A DNA stretch of 34,544 nucleotides from Natronospirales bacterium (GCA_020201335.1 JAIVGZ010000042.1:1-34544), one strand, 5' to 3'. Shown: positions 15,640 through 23,949, counted from the first letter of the stretch. Made by a program: numbers and translations. Notes: generated from the letters alone by a model not told the origin.

Positions 15640-17340
15640 TCAGTAGCCGGCGGCTTGACCGTCTTTGCGGCTCTCGGTTGCACCAACGTAGTTACCGTGT
15701 GCGTCGCGCATAATCGCCTGATAACCGCCGTAGTGAGTTCCGCTGTCCAGTGTGTGGCCCATCGCACGTAGCCGCCGCAGCACTGCAGGGTCGATGCCGG
15801 ACTCAACAAACAGCGTGCCGCCGTCGCGCATGCCCGACACGCCGTCTGGTTCGGTCGAACCGTCGTGCTGCATACGCGGCGCGTCGCCCGCCTGTTGCAG
15901 GTTCATGTCGAAGTCGATCAGGTTCACCAGAATCTGCACATGGCCTTGCGGCTGCATCGCGCCGCCCATCAGGCCGAAGCTTAGCCACGGCTCGCCATCG
16001 CGCGTGACGAATGCAGGGATGATCGTGTGGAACGGCCGCTTGTTCGGCTCAAGTGCGTTCGGGTGCCCGGGCACCAGCGCAAACGCCTCGCCGCGGTTTT
16101 GCAGGATGAAGCCAAGGTTGCCCGGAGTCATACCGCTGCCCATGCCGCGGTAGTTCGACTGGATCAGCGACACCATGTTGCCTTCGCCATCCGCGACCGT
16201 CAGGTAGATCGTGTCGGGATGCTCCGGCATCACACCGGGCTCGTATGCGCGCGCGGCGCGACGCTGGTTTATCAGTGCGGCGCGCTCCGCCGCATATTCC
16301 TTCGAAATGAGGCGCGCAACCGGCACTTTGGAGAATGCCGGGTCGGCGTAAAAACGCGCGCGGTCTTCGAACGCGAGCTTCTTTGCCTCGGCGAACAGGT
16401 GCATCCACGCGGCGCTGCCGAAGCCCATGCTGCGCACGTCGAAGCGCTCGATGATGTTCAGCATCTGCAGCACCGCAATGCCCTGGCCATTAGGCGGAAT
16501 CTGCCAAACGTCGTACCCGCGGTAGTTGGTACTGACCGGCTCCACCCATTCCGACTCGTGCGCAACAAAGTCCTCGTAGCGCAACAGACCGCCCTGCTCG
16601 CGCATGTACGCGTCAATCGCGCGCGCAATGTCGCCTCGGTAGAACGCGTTCCGGCCGCCTTCGGCGATTTGCTGCAGCGTGTCGGCGAGGCGCGGATTGC
16701 GGAAGACATCCCCCTTGCGGTACGGCTCACCGTCGCGCGTGAACACATCGGCGAAGCCGGGATAGTGGCCGATGCGGGGCAAGTTCCGTTCCCAGTACCA
16801 CGCAATCTGCTCCGGTACAGGCACGCCTTCGCGCGCGTACCGGATCGCTGGCGCGAGCACGTCGGCGATCGGTAGCGTGCCGAAGCGGCCGTGTAACTCG
16901 AACCAGCCGTCAACTGTGCCCGGCACTGTGACCGGTAGCGGCCCGAAGGGCGGCATTGCGGGCCCGTCGTGGCCGGCGGCGCGGATTGCGTCGATTGTTG
17001 CGAGCGCGGGGGCGCGGCCGCTCGCATTCAACGCGTGCAGCTTGCTTTCACCCGCATCCCAGACCAACGCGAACAGGTCGCCACCAATGCCGTTGCCCGT
17101 CGGTTCGGCAAAGCCGAGGAACGCGTTCGCAGCAATCGCCGCGTCGACTGCGCTGCCACCCTGCTGCAGCACATCAAGCGCGACCTGAGTCGCGAGCGGG
17201 TGGCTGGTCGCGGCCATGCCGTTGCGCGCGTACACCTCGGAGCGCACCTGAAAAGGGTTGTCGACATGGCGGTCCACGCCCCCAGCGTACGACGGCACCA
17301 AGACCAGCGCCAATGAAGCGAGCATCAATCGGATTTTCAT
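15640..17340 (-). CDS. ggt: Gamma-glutamyltransferase (glutathione hydrolase proenzyme)
   Basis: This 566-residue periplasmic Ntn-hydrolase has a signal peptide (about residues 1-19). It cleaves glutathione and other gamma-glutamyl compounds. The N-terminal family region is clear (NGMAATSHPLATQVALDVLQ, GSAVDAAIAANAFLG, GNGIGGDLF). The expected autocleavage site is just before Thr377 (PD-TIYLTVADGEGN). Downstream the oxyanion-type region reads SNYRGMGSGMTP, and GLMGGAMQPQGHVQ follows. This branch has SNYRGMGSG where E. coli has NTTFGTGI, so substrate preference may differ. The start overlaps the upstream SAM-hydrolase-family gene by four bases, indicating one operon. Confidence 0.92.
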   Translation of the reverse strand: MKIRLMLASLALVLVPSYAGGVDRHVDNPFQVRSEVYARNGMAATSHPLATQVALDVLQQGGSAVDAAIAANAFLGFAEPTGNGIGGDLFALVWDAGESKLHALNASGRAPALATIDAIRAAGHDGPAMPPFGPLPVTVPGTVDGWFELHGRFGTLPIADVLAPAIRYAREGVPVPEQIAWYWERNLPRIGHYPGFADVFTRDGEPYRKGDVFRNPRLADTLQQIAEGGRNAFYRGDIARAIDAYMREQGGLLRYEDFVAHESEWVEPVSTNYRGYDVWQIPPNGQGIAVLQMLNIIERFDVRSMGFGSAAWMHLFAEAKKLAFEDRARFYADPAFSKVPVARLISKEYAAERAALINQRRAARAYEPGVMPEHPDTIYLTVADGEGNMVSLIQSNYRGMGSGMTPGNLGFILQNRGEAFALVPGHPNALEPNKRPFHTIIPAFVTRDGEPWLSFGLMGGAMQPQGHVQILVNLIDFDMNLQQAGDAPRMQHDGSTEPDGVSGMRDGGTLFVESGIDPAVLRRLRAMGHTLDSGTHYGGYQAIMRDAHGNYVGATESRKDGQAAGY

Positions 17341-18107
17341 GAGGGATCTCCAGTGCCTTTCGCTTTGCGCTTGCGGGTGCGCAAGTGCAGCACAAACGGG
17401 TCGCCGACATCGAGGTCGAGTTGCTCGTCCGCGTAGCCGCTGTTCACCGCGATCTCGACCAGTCCATTCGCGTTCTCGTACCAGAATGGCGAGCCCTCGG
17501 GCACATCCGAGTAGGTGTTGGCACGCGGCACCTGGAAGCCGCGGATCTCTAGCGTCGCCTTCGGCGTCATCGTGCTGGCCCGGATACCCGTGATTGCGTT
17601 TCCAAAGCGGTCAATATAGACAATGCGCGGCAAATCGGCAGGAACCGCCGGTAGGGGCTCGTCGAGCGGTACACAGCCGATTTCTTCGGGCGGCGCCCCG
17701 CGGGCAAGCTTCGCGGCGACAGGCGCGAACAGGTCGCGCCCGTGAAAACTCGCCGACAGCTTCTTCGGAAGCCATGTGATCTGCCAGCGGCGCGTGCTCG
17801 GGTCGCGACCGGCCTCAATGTCGAGGATGCCGTTGTCGGGACCCACATACCAGCGGTTCCGTGAGCGCTGCACCAGCGCGCGGCGCGGGCCGCCGACGCC
17901 CGGGTCGACGATTGTGAGGAACACGGCATTTTCTGGAAAATCCAGCACGTACGCCGGAAGCAGGTAGCTCGCGGAACGCGCGTCGAACGGTGCGAGGTCG
18001 GCGAACAGGTCGAGAACCGGGACCCCCGGAGCATCGCGGTGCAGCACCGCCTTCATCTGGCCGATGTAAGGGGCGTCGAGGCCGAAGTCGGTGAACAGGA
18101 CAATCAT
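17337..18107 (-). CDS. SAM hydrolase / SAM hydroxide adenosyltransferase family protein (DUF62)
   Basis: This 256-residue protein has the family hallmarks FTDFGLDAPYIGQMK near the N-terminus, TIVDPGVGGPRR, and YVGPDNG. The C-terminal domain contains YIDRFGNAITGI and a closing beta barrel. Characterised members hydrolyse S-adenosylmethionine to adenosine and methionine; related fluorinases and chlorinases use halide instead. Water is the expected nucleophile here. The protein is probably cytoplasmic. The stop overlaps the ggt start (ATGA), so the two are cotranslated. There is no clear Shine-Dalgarno sequence, and a -10-like TAGAAT lies only 6 bases before the ATG, which suggests a leaderless message. 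Confidence 0.88.
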   Translation of the reverse strand: MIVLFTDFGLDAPYIGQMKAVLHRDAPGVPVLDLFADLAPFDARSASYLLPAYVLDFPENAVFLTIVDPGVGGPRRALVQRSRNRWYVGPDNGILDIEAGRDPSTRRWQITWLPKKLSASFHGRDLFAPVAAKLARGAPPEEIGCVPLDEPLPAVPADLPRIVYIDRFGNAITGIRASTMTPKATLEIRGFQVPRANTYSDVPEGSPFWYENANGLVEIAVNSGYADEQLDLDVGDPFVLHLRTRKRKAKGTGDPS

Positions 18108-18113
18108 GGGTGG

Positions 18114-18119
18114 ATTCTA
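18114..18119 (-). promoter_or_regulatory. -10-like element of the SAM-hydrolase/ggt operon
   Basis: On the minus strand TAGAAT is followed by CCACCC and then the ATG at 18107. Transcription would start at or beside the start codon. No good -35 match lies 16-18 bases upstream, so the promoter is either weak, activator-dependent or wrongly called. Confidence 0.4.
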
Positions 18120-18159
18120 CGCCCAGCTTTCTATGTCGGCGACGCCTGCCGGCGCGCCT

Positions 18160-18190
18160 CCACGCTCCGCAAAAAAGCGTGGTTTTTTGC
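18160..18190. repeat. Overlapping inverted repeats with A6/T6 tracts
   Basis: Two alternative hairpins overlap. CCACGC (18160-18165) pairs with GCGTGG (18177-18182) and is followed by six T on the plus strand. Alternatively GCAAAAAA (18169-18176) pairs perfectly with TTTTTTGC (18183-18190). It could terminate plus-strand transcription, though no plus-strand gene lies nearby. It is about 55 bases upstream of the SAM-hydrolase start. Confidence 0.5.
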
Positions 18191-18303
18191 TTCGCTACGC
18201 CGCTGCGCGGCGGGCGTATGAAAGAACCTCAGTTTGTCTGGTGCCTGTCGGATAGGCCGCCCGCCGGCGGCGCGCATCTGTCCCCGGCTCCTGACCCTCG
18301 AGC

Positions 18304-18340
18304 ATCGCGGCCAGAGGGCCGCTCCTACATTGGGGCCGCT
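18304..18340 (-). repeat. REP-like element, copy 1 (GTAG type)
   Basis: On the minus strand the element reads GTAGGA followed by the perfect hairpin GCGGCC-CTCT-GGCCGC and CGAT. A tetranucleotide head plus a GC-rich hairpin is the layout of GTAG-type REP sequences found in Pseudomonas and Stenotrophomonas. Copy 2 at 18487-18528 has almost the same sequence in the same orientation. Confidence 0.7.
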
Positions 18341-18486
18341 ATCACGGTGTGAGACGCGTCCGGGCGCACTGAGAAGCGATTTTGGTCAAGCGACCGGCGG
18401 CAGTGGTGGCATTCGGTGGCACAGGATAAGCGCGACCACATGAGCGAGCAGGCGACCGGCGCGGCGAGCAAGTAGAACCCTCTGCC

Positions 18487-18528
18487 ATCGCGGCCAGAGG
18501 GCCGCTCCCACATTGGGGCCGCTCCCAC
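18487..18528 (-). repeat. REP-like element, copy 2 (GTGG head)
   Basis: This is the same hairpin as copy 1 (GCGGCC-CTCT-GGCCGC) with GTGGGA in place of GTAGGA, and the same flanking GGGGCCGCT piece on the plus strand (partner segment ATTGGGGCCGCT). The matching stretch is about 35 bases long, with one difference in the core. It is oriented like copy 1. Confidence 0.7.
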
Positions 18529-18562
18529 ATCGGCAGGACAAATGAAAGCAAAACACTGGAAA

Positions 18563-18590
18563 GCAAAAGGCCGGCAGAGCCGGCCTTCTT
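18563..18590 (-). terminator. Intrinsic terminator of the ribosomal/rpoA-rplQ operon
   Basis: A perfect 9-base stem AAGGCCGGC (18567-18575) / GCCGGCCTT (18579-18587) with a three-base loop is followed on the minus strand by TTTTGCTTT. It lies about 80 bases past the rplQ stop. The plus side has TTCTTT, so it may work in both directions. Confidence 0.85.
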
Positions 18591-18602
18591 TGAATCGCGG
18601 TG

Positions 18603-18667
18603 CGGAGCACCGCTCCCACACGGAGCACCGCTCCCACACGGAGCACCGCTCCCACACGGAGCACCGC
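18603..18667. repeat. 18-base tandem repeat (3 perfect copies plus a partial fourth) in the rplQ 3' region
   Basis: The unit CGGAGCACCGCTCCCACA repeats without change at 18603-18620, 18621-18638 and 18639-18656. A partial copy from 18657 runs to the rplQ stop codon. On the minus strand each unit reads GTGGGAGCGGTGCTCC, a REP-like head with a small GGAGC/GCTCC hairpin. In the transcript these units lie between rplQ and the terminator. Confidence 0.9.
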
Positions 18668-18669
18668 GC

Positions 18670-19050
18670 TTACGCTTCGGTGGTCTCTTCCGGCGCCTTG
18701 TCGACCATCATGACCAATGCCATCGGCGCGTTGTCGCCGGCACGGAACCCGCACTTCAGGATGCGCAGGTAGCCACCCGGGCGACCGGTAAAGCGCGGGC
18801 CGAGCTCGTTGAACAGCTTCGTGACGATTTCGCGGTCGCGCAGCCGATCGAACGCCAGACGGCGGTTCGCGACGCTGTCGTTCTTGCTCAGCGTGATGAG
18901 CGGCTCAGCGACGCGGCGCAGCTCCTTCGCCTTCGGCAGCGTGGTCTTGATCGTTTCGTGGCGCAGCAGCGACACAGCCATGTTCTGCAGCATCGCTGCG
19001 CGGTGGCTGCTGTTGCGGCTGAGTTGCCGGCCTGAATTACGGTGACGCAT
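18670..19050 (-). CDS. rplQ: 50S ribosomal protein L17
   Basis: This 126-residue large-subunit protein begins [20 protein letters not shown], the canonical L17 N-terminus, and has the family end with [19 protein letters not shown]. It is slightly acidic at the C-terminus (EETTEA). It is the last gene of the alpha operon, 13 bases after rpoA. Its stop codon abuts the 18-base tandem repeat. Confidence 0.97.
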   Translation of the reverse strand: MRHRNSGRQLSRNSSHRAAMLQNMAVSLLRHETIKTTLPKAKELRRVAEPLITLSKNDSVANRRLAFDRLRDREIVTKLFNELGPRFTGRPGGYLRILKCGFRAGDNAPMALVMMVDKAPEETTEA

Positions 19051-19063
19051 CGTTCAAATCCTC

Positions 19064-20068
19064 TCAGGCCGTGGCTTTTTCGTCGCCGGGGCGACGCAGG
19101 CCCGTGGGCGGCCAGTTCTCGAGCTTGGTCCCCATCGTGAGGCCCAGGTTCGCCAATACATCCTTGATCTCGGTCAGCGACTTCTTGCCGAGGTTCGGGG
19201 TCTTCAAAAGCTCGACCTCGGTGCGCTGCACCAGGTCGCCGACGTAGTGGATGTTCTCCGCCTTCAGGCAGTTCGCCGAACGCACGGTGAGTTCCAGATC
19301 GTCGATCGGCTTCAACAGGATCGGGTCGATGTCCGATTCTGCAGCTGCGGGTGCCTCGTCGATTGCGCCTTCGAGCTCGACGAATACCGACAGTTGGCCC
19401 TGCATGATCGTCGCTGCGCGGCGAATCGCCTCTTCCGGCTCAATCGTGCCGTTGGTCTCAATGTCGATGACCAGTTTGTCGAGGTCGGTGCGCTGTTCAA
19501 CGCGCGCGCTCTCCACTGCGTACGTGACGCGGATGACCGGACTGAACGACGCGTCGAGCCGCAAGCGGCCGATGTGCGTGGTGTCGTCTTCGCTCGCGCG
19601 CTGCACCGACGGCTGGTAGCCGCGGCCGCGGGCGACGCGCAGCTTCATACCAAGCTTGCCGGCGCTGGTCAGGTTCGCGATGACCATCTCAGGGTTCACA
19701 ATCTCGACGTCATGGTCGAGTTGGATGTCGCCGGCGGTGACCGGACCGGGGCCTTTCTTCGACAGCGACAGCGTGGCCTCGTTACGACCGTGCATGCGAA
19801 TCGCAAGACCCTTCAGGTTCAGCAGGATGTCGACGACATCCTCCTGCACGCCCTCGATGGTCGTGTACTCGTGCAGCACGCCGTCGATTTCGACCTCGAC
19901 CACCGCGCAACCCGGCATCGATGACAGCAGGATGCGGCGCAGCGCGTTGCCGAGCGTATGGCCGAAGCCGCGTTCCAGCGGCTCCAGTACGAGGCGCGCA
20001 CGCCGGGTCGACAACGTCTGAACGTCGGTTAGGTGCGGCTTCAAAAATTCTGTGACGGAAGTCTGCAT
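19064..20068 (-). CDS. rpoA: RNA polymerase subunit alpha
   Basis: This 334-residue alpha subunit (329 in E. coli) is complete. The N-terminal assembly domain is recognisable from [18 protein letters not shown] and [19 protein letters not shown] flexible linker lies at about 236-252. The C-terminal DNA- and activator-binding domain carries the helix-hairpin-helix region with [10 protein letters not shown] and [19 protein letters not shown]. It follows the damaged rpsD by 15 bases and precedes rplQ by 13. It looks fully functional even though its upstream neighbour is broken. Confidence 0.98.
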   Translation of the reverse strand: MQTSVTEFLKPHLTDVQTLSTRRARLVLEPLERGFGHTLGNALRRILLSSMPGCAVVEVEIDGVLHEYTTIEGVQEDVVDILLNLKGLAIRMHGRNEATLSLSKKGPGPVTAGDIQLDHDVEIVNPEMVIANLTSAGKLGMKLRVARGRGYQPSVQRASEDDTTHIGRLRLDASFSPVIRVTYAVESARVEQRTDLDKLVIDIETNGTIEPEEAIRRAATIMQGQLSVFVELEGAIDEAPAAAESDIDPILLKPIDDLELTVRSANCLKAENIHYVGDLVQRTEVELLKTPNLGKKSLTEIKDVLANLGLTMGTKLENWPPTGLRRPGDEKATA

Positions 20069-20083
20069 TACGGCGCTCCGTGG

Positions 20084-20480
20084 TTACTTCGAGTACAACT
20101 CGACGACGAGGTTCTCATTGATGTCCTGCAACAGCTCGGACCGTTCAGGAACCGACTTGAACGTGCCACACGACGTTGTCGAGCCGGCATTCGAGCAGCT
20201 TGATGAGGTTCTCACCGGTCGAGCCACGCAGCTGCGACGCCTTCTTGTAGTAGTTGCGGAACTGCTTCTCGAGCACGCCGTACATGCGGCGCAGCTTCTG
20301 CTTTTCGCGGAGCTGCAGCCCGTAGTCGGACACGCGCGGGCGACGGCCTTGCTGGCCGTGCTGACCGGGCGCCGACTCGATGCGGCACTTCGACTCGAGC
20401 GGACGCGCACGGCTCTTCAGGAACAGATCCGTTCCCTCGCGGCGCGACAGCTTACATTTTGGACCGATGTATTTAGCCAT
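20084..20480 (-). pseudogene. rpsD: 30S ribosomal protein S4, disrupted by an internal deletion and frameshift
   Basis: The first frame from the ATG at 20480 encodes a normal S4 N-terminus ([20 protein letters not shown] onward) as far as ECRLDNVV, about residue 102, then runs into a stop after ten foreign codons. The correct S4 C-terminus ([14 protein letters not shown] to ELYSK) reappears in another frame and ends at 20084. Compared with the 206 residues of E. coli S4, about 77 codons (roughly 230 bases) are missing; the join is at 20167/20168. The lost part is most of the S4 RNA-binding domain. S4 is an essential assembly protein and the translational repressor of this operon. The copy as written cannot make S4, so suspect the assembly, or look for a second rpsD. 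Confidence 0.92.
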
Positions 20481-20483
20481 CTT

Positions 20484-20873
20484 TTACACCCTTCTCTTCT
20501 TCGGCGGCCGACAACCGTTGTGCGGTATCGGTGTCACGTCGGTAATGCTGAGCACCTTGAAGCCGGCGTTGTTGAGCGCACGCACGGCCGACTCACGGCC
20601 CGGGCCCGGCCCGTTGACCATCACCTCGAGGTTCTTCACCCCGTACTCCTGCGCCGCGGTGCCTGCCTTCTCGGCGGCAACCTGCGCGGCGAACGGCGTG
20701 CTCTTGCGCGAACCACGGAAGCCGGAGCCACCCGAGGTCGCCCAGGACAGCGTGTTCCCCTGGCGGTCGGTGATCGTGATGATCGTGTTGTTGAACGACG
20801 CATGGATGTGCGCGACACCGTCGAGCACATGCTTCTTGACCTTCTTACGCGTCTTCGTTGCTGGCTTTGCCAT
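20484..20873 (-). CDS. rpsK: 30S ribosomal protein S11
   Basis: This 129-residue platform protein of the small subunit contains [19 protein letters not shown] and the [14 protein letters not shown] segment, ending with [16 protein letters not shown]. Length equals the E. coli protein. It sits 3 bases after rpsM and 3 before rpsD, the normal alpha-operon order. Confidence 0.98.
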   Translation of the reverse strand: MAKPATKTRKKVKKHVLDGVAHIHASFNNTIITITDRQGNTLSWATSGGSGFRGSRKSTPFAAQVAAEKAGTAAQEYGVKNLEVMVNGPGPGRESAVRALNNAGFKVLSITDVTPIPHNGCRPPKKRRV

Positions 20874-20876
20874 TTC

Positions 20877-21233
20877 TTATTTCCTGATCGGACGCCGCGG
20901 GCCCTTACGGGTGCGAGCGTTGGTACGGGTGCGCTGACCACGCAGCGGCAGGCCGCGGCGGTGACGCAGGCCGCGGTATGCGCCGAGGTCCATCAGGCGC
21001 TTGATGTTCATCGACACCTCGCGGCGAAGATCGCCTTCGACGGTGACCTTGGCGACCTCGGTGCGCAATGCCTCGACCTCGCCTTCGCTCAGGTCTTTGA
21101 CGCGCATCTCGGGGCGCACGCCGGCGTCGGTGCAGATCTTCTGCGCACGGCTACGGCCGACGCCGAAAATCGCGGTCAACGCGATCACCGTGTGCTTGTT
21201 CGCCGGGATGTTTATTCCAGCAATACGGGCCAT
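20877..21233 (-). CDS. rpsM: 30S ribosomal protein S13
   Basis: This 118-residue head protein begins [19 protein letters not shown] and has the basic tail [20 protein letters not shown]. It is the first gene of the alpha operon, 92 bases after rpmJ, with a good AGGAGAG ribosome-binding site. In enterobacteria S4 represses this operon by binding the rpsM leader. A short hairpin (CCGCG/CGCGG) in the leader may matter, but no homologous pseudoknot can be asserted. Confidence 0.98.
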   Translation of the reverse strand: MARIAGINIPANKHTVIALTAIFGVGRSRAQKICTDAGVRPEMRVKDLSEGEVEALRTEVAKVTVEGDLRREVSMNIKRLMDLGAYRGLRHRRGLPLRGQRTRTNARTRKGPRRPIRK

Positions 21234-21280
21234 TCAATCACTCTCCTGCTGAGGGGGTCTGGGCCGCGGGGAAACGCGGT

Positions 21281-21310
21281 AATCTATCCCAAAACACCCT
21301 TCAAAATCAA
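21281..21310 (-). promoter_or_regulatory. Candidate alpha-operon promoter
   Basis: In the 92-base gap between rpmJ and rpsM the minus strand carries TTGATT (21310-21305) and TAGATT (21286-21281) separated by 18 bases. A GC-rich leader with a small hairpin follows, then the rpsM ribosome-binding site. This is the place where a separate alpha-operon promoter is expected. The call rests on motif similarity only. Confidence 0.4.
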
Positions 21311-21325
21311 TAGTTACGTCGCTTG

Positions 21326-21439
21326 TCAGCCCTGACGCTGCTTGTGGCGGGCGTCCGAGCAGATCACCCGCACAACACCGTTGCGGCGGATGACCTTGCA
21401 GTTGCGACACATTCTCTTTACTGAAGCACGTACTTTCAT
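21326..21439 (-). CDS. rpmJ: 50S ribosomal protein L36
   Basis: This 37-residue protein is the zinc-binding (C+) form, with Cys11, Cys14, Cys27 and His32 as ligands (MCRNCKVI and [13 protein letters not shown]). It follows secY by 16 bases and closes the spc part of the cluster. Its zinc-dependent form may make it relevant to the zinc economy of the cell. Confidence 0.97.
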
Positions 21440-21455
21440 CTCTAATCTCCGCGCC

Positions 21456-22796
21456 TTACCGGACTTGTCCGGGGCGGCCGTATCCTTTCAGGTTGGCCTT
21501 CTTCATCAGCCCTTCGTACTGGTGGGACATCAGGTGCGCCTGCAGCTGCGCCATGAAGTCCATCGTCACCACCACGATGATCAACAGCGAGGTACCGCCA
21601 AAGTAGAACGGTACGTTCCACTTCAGAATCATGAACTCGGGCAGCAGACAGACCGCCGTGATGTACGCTGCGCCCCAGAAAGTCAGGCGGGTCAGCACGC
21701 CGTCGACGTATTCGGCCGTCTGCTTGCCGGGCCGGATTCCCGGTATGAAAGCGCCGGACTTCTTCAGGTTCTCCGCCGTATCGCGCGAATTGAACACCAG
21801 CGCGGTGTAGAAGAAGCAGAAGAAGATAATCAATGCTGCGTACAGCATCACGTACAACGGCTGGCCCGGCTGGAGCCCGGCCGATATCGTCTGCATCCAC
21901 CCAAGCCCGTCGCGTGTGCCGAACCAGCCGGCCATCGTGCCCGGGAACAAGATGATCGACGACGCAAAGATCGGCGGAATCACGCCCGCCATGTTCAGCT
22001 TCAGCGGCAGGTGGCTGGTCTGGCCCGCGTACATCTTGCGGCCCTGCTGGCGCTTCGCGTAGTTCACCGTGATGCGGCGCTGCCCGCGCTCAACGAACAC
22101 GACAAACGCGGTCACGAGGAGCGCCACGACGAAGATGACCAGCACCAGGAACGCGGCCATTTCGCCTGTCCGAGTCATCTCCAGGATGCCGCCAATCGCG
22201 GACGGCAGCCCGGCGACAATGCCGGCAAAGATGATGATCGAAATACCGTTGCCGATGCCGCGCTCGGTGACCTGCTCGCCGAGCCACATCAGGAACATGG
22301 TCCCCGTCACCAGCGTAATCGTCGCCGTGAACATGAAGCCGAAACCCGGTGAGATGACCACATTCTGGTTCTGCAGCGCGAACGACGCGCCTACTGCCTG
22401 GAAGCTCGCGAGCACCAGCGTGCCATAGCGCGTGTACTGCGTGATCTTGCGCCGGCCCGACTCGCCCTCTTTCTTCAGCTGCTCGAGATACGGGATGACG
22501 ACGGTCATCAGCTGCATGATGATCGCCGCCGAAATGTACGGCATGATGCCGAGCGCGAAGATCGTCATCCGCTCCAGCGCACCACCGGAGAACATGTTGA
22601 ACATGTCCAGGATCGTGCCGCGCTGAGCCTCGAACAGGTTCGCCAGCGCCACCGGGTCGATGCCCGGCAGCGGGATGTGCGCGCCGATACGGAACACGAC
22701 CAGCGCGCCCAGCACGAACAGAAGCCGATGCTTCAGTTCTGTCAGGCGCCCGATCTGTCCCAGGCCCGACGCAATGCTGGCGTCCCCACGTGCCAC
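21456..22796 (-). CDS. secY: Protein translocase subunit SecY
   Basis: This 446-residue inner-membrane channel protein (443 in E. coli) has ten membrane helices. Helix 1 includes [20 protein letters not shown], and the plug region contains [20 protein letters not shown]. The basic cytoplasmic loops needed for ribosome and SecA contact are present ([18 protein letters not shown]). It exports most signal-peptide proteins in the window. It starts 2 bases after rplO. Confidence 0.98.
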
Positions 22797-22798
22797 TC

Positions 22799-23233
22799 TT
22801 AGTCCTCGATCTTGCCGCCGGCGGCTTCGATCGCAGCGCGCGCGCCCTTCGTCACCTTGATGCCGCGCAGCGTTACCGCGCGCGTAATCTTCCCGGACGC
22901 AATGACCTTCACGCGGTCCGCGTGTGCGGGCACGATGCCGGCGCCCTTCAGCGCCAGCACGTCGAATTCATCGATGCCCGCGCGCTCGAGCTCGTGCAGG
23001 CGCACTTCTGCGGCTGTGCGGGCAAGCGCCGAACGGAAACCGACCTTCGGCAACCGACGCTGCAGCGGCATCTGGCCGCCCTCGAAGCCCACCTTGTGGT
23101 AGCCGCCCTTGCGCGCGTGCTGGCCCTTGTGGCCGCGGCCCGCGGTCTTGCCGAGGCCTGAGCCCTGGCCGCGACCGACGCGTGTCGCCGACTTCTTGGC
23201 GCCGGCGGCTGGCTTAATGTCGTTCATGCGCAT
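22799..23233 (-). CDS. rplO: 50S ribosomal protein L15
   Basis: This 144-residue protein has the glycine/lysine-rich N-terminal extension ([20 protein letters not shown]) and the [15 protein letters not shown] segment typical of L15. The listed ATG gives [11 protein letters not shown]. The second Met, two codons on, is an alternative start. It follows rpmD by one base. Confidence 0.97.
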   Translation of the reverse strand: MRMNDIKPAAGAKKSATRVGRGQGSGLGKTAGRGHKGQHARKGGYHKVGFEGGQMPLQRRLPKVGFRSALARTAAEVRLHELERAGIDEFDVLALKGAGIVPAHADRVKVIASGKITRAVTLRGIKVTKGARAAIEAAGGKIED

Positions 23234-23234
23234 G

Positions 23235-23435
23235 TCAAACTTCCTCGACCTTTATCAGGTACGAAATGCTGTTGATCATGCCGCGCACCTCGGGGGTATC
23301 CGCGACCGTGACCTCGTGATGCATGCGGCGCAGGCCCAAGCCCGACACCGTCGCGCGGTGCGCCGCAAGCCGGCCATGCGCGCTTTTCACGAGCTTGACC
23401 TTCAATTGCTTCTGCTTCGCCTTCGCCTTCGCCAT
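23235..23435 (-). CDS. rpmD: 50S ribosomal protein L30
   Basis: This 66-residue protein has the L30 core [20 protein letters not shown] and [20 protein letters not shown]. It carries a lysine-rich N-terminal extension of a few residues compared with E. coli (59). It lies between rpsE and rplO with gaps of 4 and 1 bases. Confidence 0.96.
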   Translation of the reverse strand: MAKAKAKQKQLKVKLVKSAHGRLAAHRATVSGLGLRRMHHEVTVADTPEVRGMINSISYLIKVEEV

Positions 23436-23439
23436 CTGC

Positions 23440-23946
23440 TTAACCCTTGATTTCTTCGAGCTTCAGGCCGCGCTTGTCCGCGATCGAGTCGGGCGAGGCG
23501 GTGTCCGCCAGGCCCTTGATCGTCGCGCGCACCACATTAATCGGGTTCCGCGAGCCCATCGATTTTGCGAGCACGTTCTGTACGCCGACCACCTCGAACA
23601 CGGCGCGCATCGCGCCGCCGGCGATCACACCGGTACCTTCCGATGCCGGCTGCATGTAAACGCGGGTCGCCCCGTGCGACGCATTAATCGCGTAATGGAG
23701 CGTGCCGTTCTGCAGGCTGACGCGGCGCATGTTCTTGCGCGCCTGCTCCATCGCCTTCTGGATTGCGAGCGGCACTTCGCGCGCCTTGCCGTAACCCATG
23801 CCGATCTTGCCGTTGCCGTCACCGACCACGGTCAGCGCGGTGAAGCCGAACTGACGTCCGCCCTTGACCACTTTCGCGACGCGGTTGATCGTGACCAGCT
23901 TCTCAAGCAGGCCATCACCTTTACCCTGGTTGTCCATGTGTGCCAT
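23440..23946 (-). CDS. rpsE: 30S ribosomal protein S5
   Basis: This 168-residue decoding-site protein has the N-terminal double-stranded-RNA-like domain ([18 protein letters not shown]) and the C-terminal domain with [18 protein letters not shown]. The spectinomycin-contact loop region is conserved. It starts 3 bases after rplR. Another ATG three codons in is possible but not needed. Confidence 0.98.
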   Translation of the reverse strand: MAHMDNQGKGDGLLEKLVTINRVAKVVKGGRQFGFTALTVVGDGNGKIGMGYGKAREVPLAIQKAMEQARKNMRRVSLQNGTLHYAINASHGATRVYMQPASEGTGVIAGGAMRAVFEVVGVQNVLAKSMGSRNPINVVRATIKGLADTASPDSIADKRGLKLEEIKG

Positions 23947-23949
23947 TCG

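Larger units (their letters stand above)
18108..18669. other. Intergenic region with REP-like repeats between rplQ and the SAM-hydrolase gene
   Basis: I see no convincing gene in these 562 bases. From left to right it holds the -10-like element of the SAM-hydrolase gene, an overlapping palindrome at 18160-18190, two REP-like hairpin elements, the intrinsic terminator of the ribosomal operon, and an 18-base tandem repeat that runs up to the rplQ stop codon. Short open frames here only translate the repeats. Confidence 0.8.

Noticed and set aside
18603-18667. CRISPR array
   Set aside because: The units are 18 bases, directly adjoining with no spacers, and no cas genes are present.
18325-18772. 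Short repeat-encoded proteins (SHTEHR or SVWERC repeats)
   Set aside because: They are translations of the 18-base tandem array on either strand; the array is non-coding and partly overlaps the rplQ end.
20084-20480. Programmed frameshift in rpsD, and likewise in tuf and the MFS gene
   Set aside because: A frameshift could rejoin the frames but cannot restore the tens of missing codons, and no slippery site or stimulatory structure is evident.
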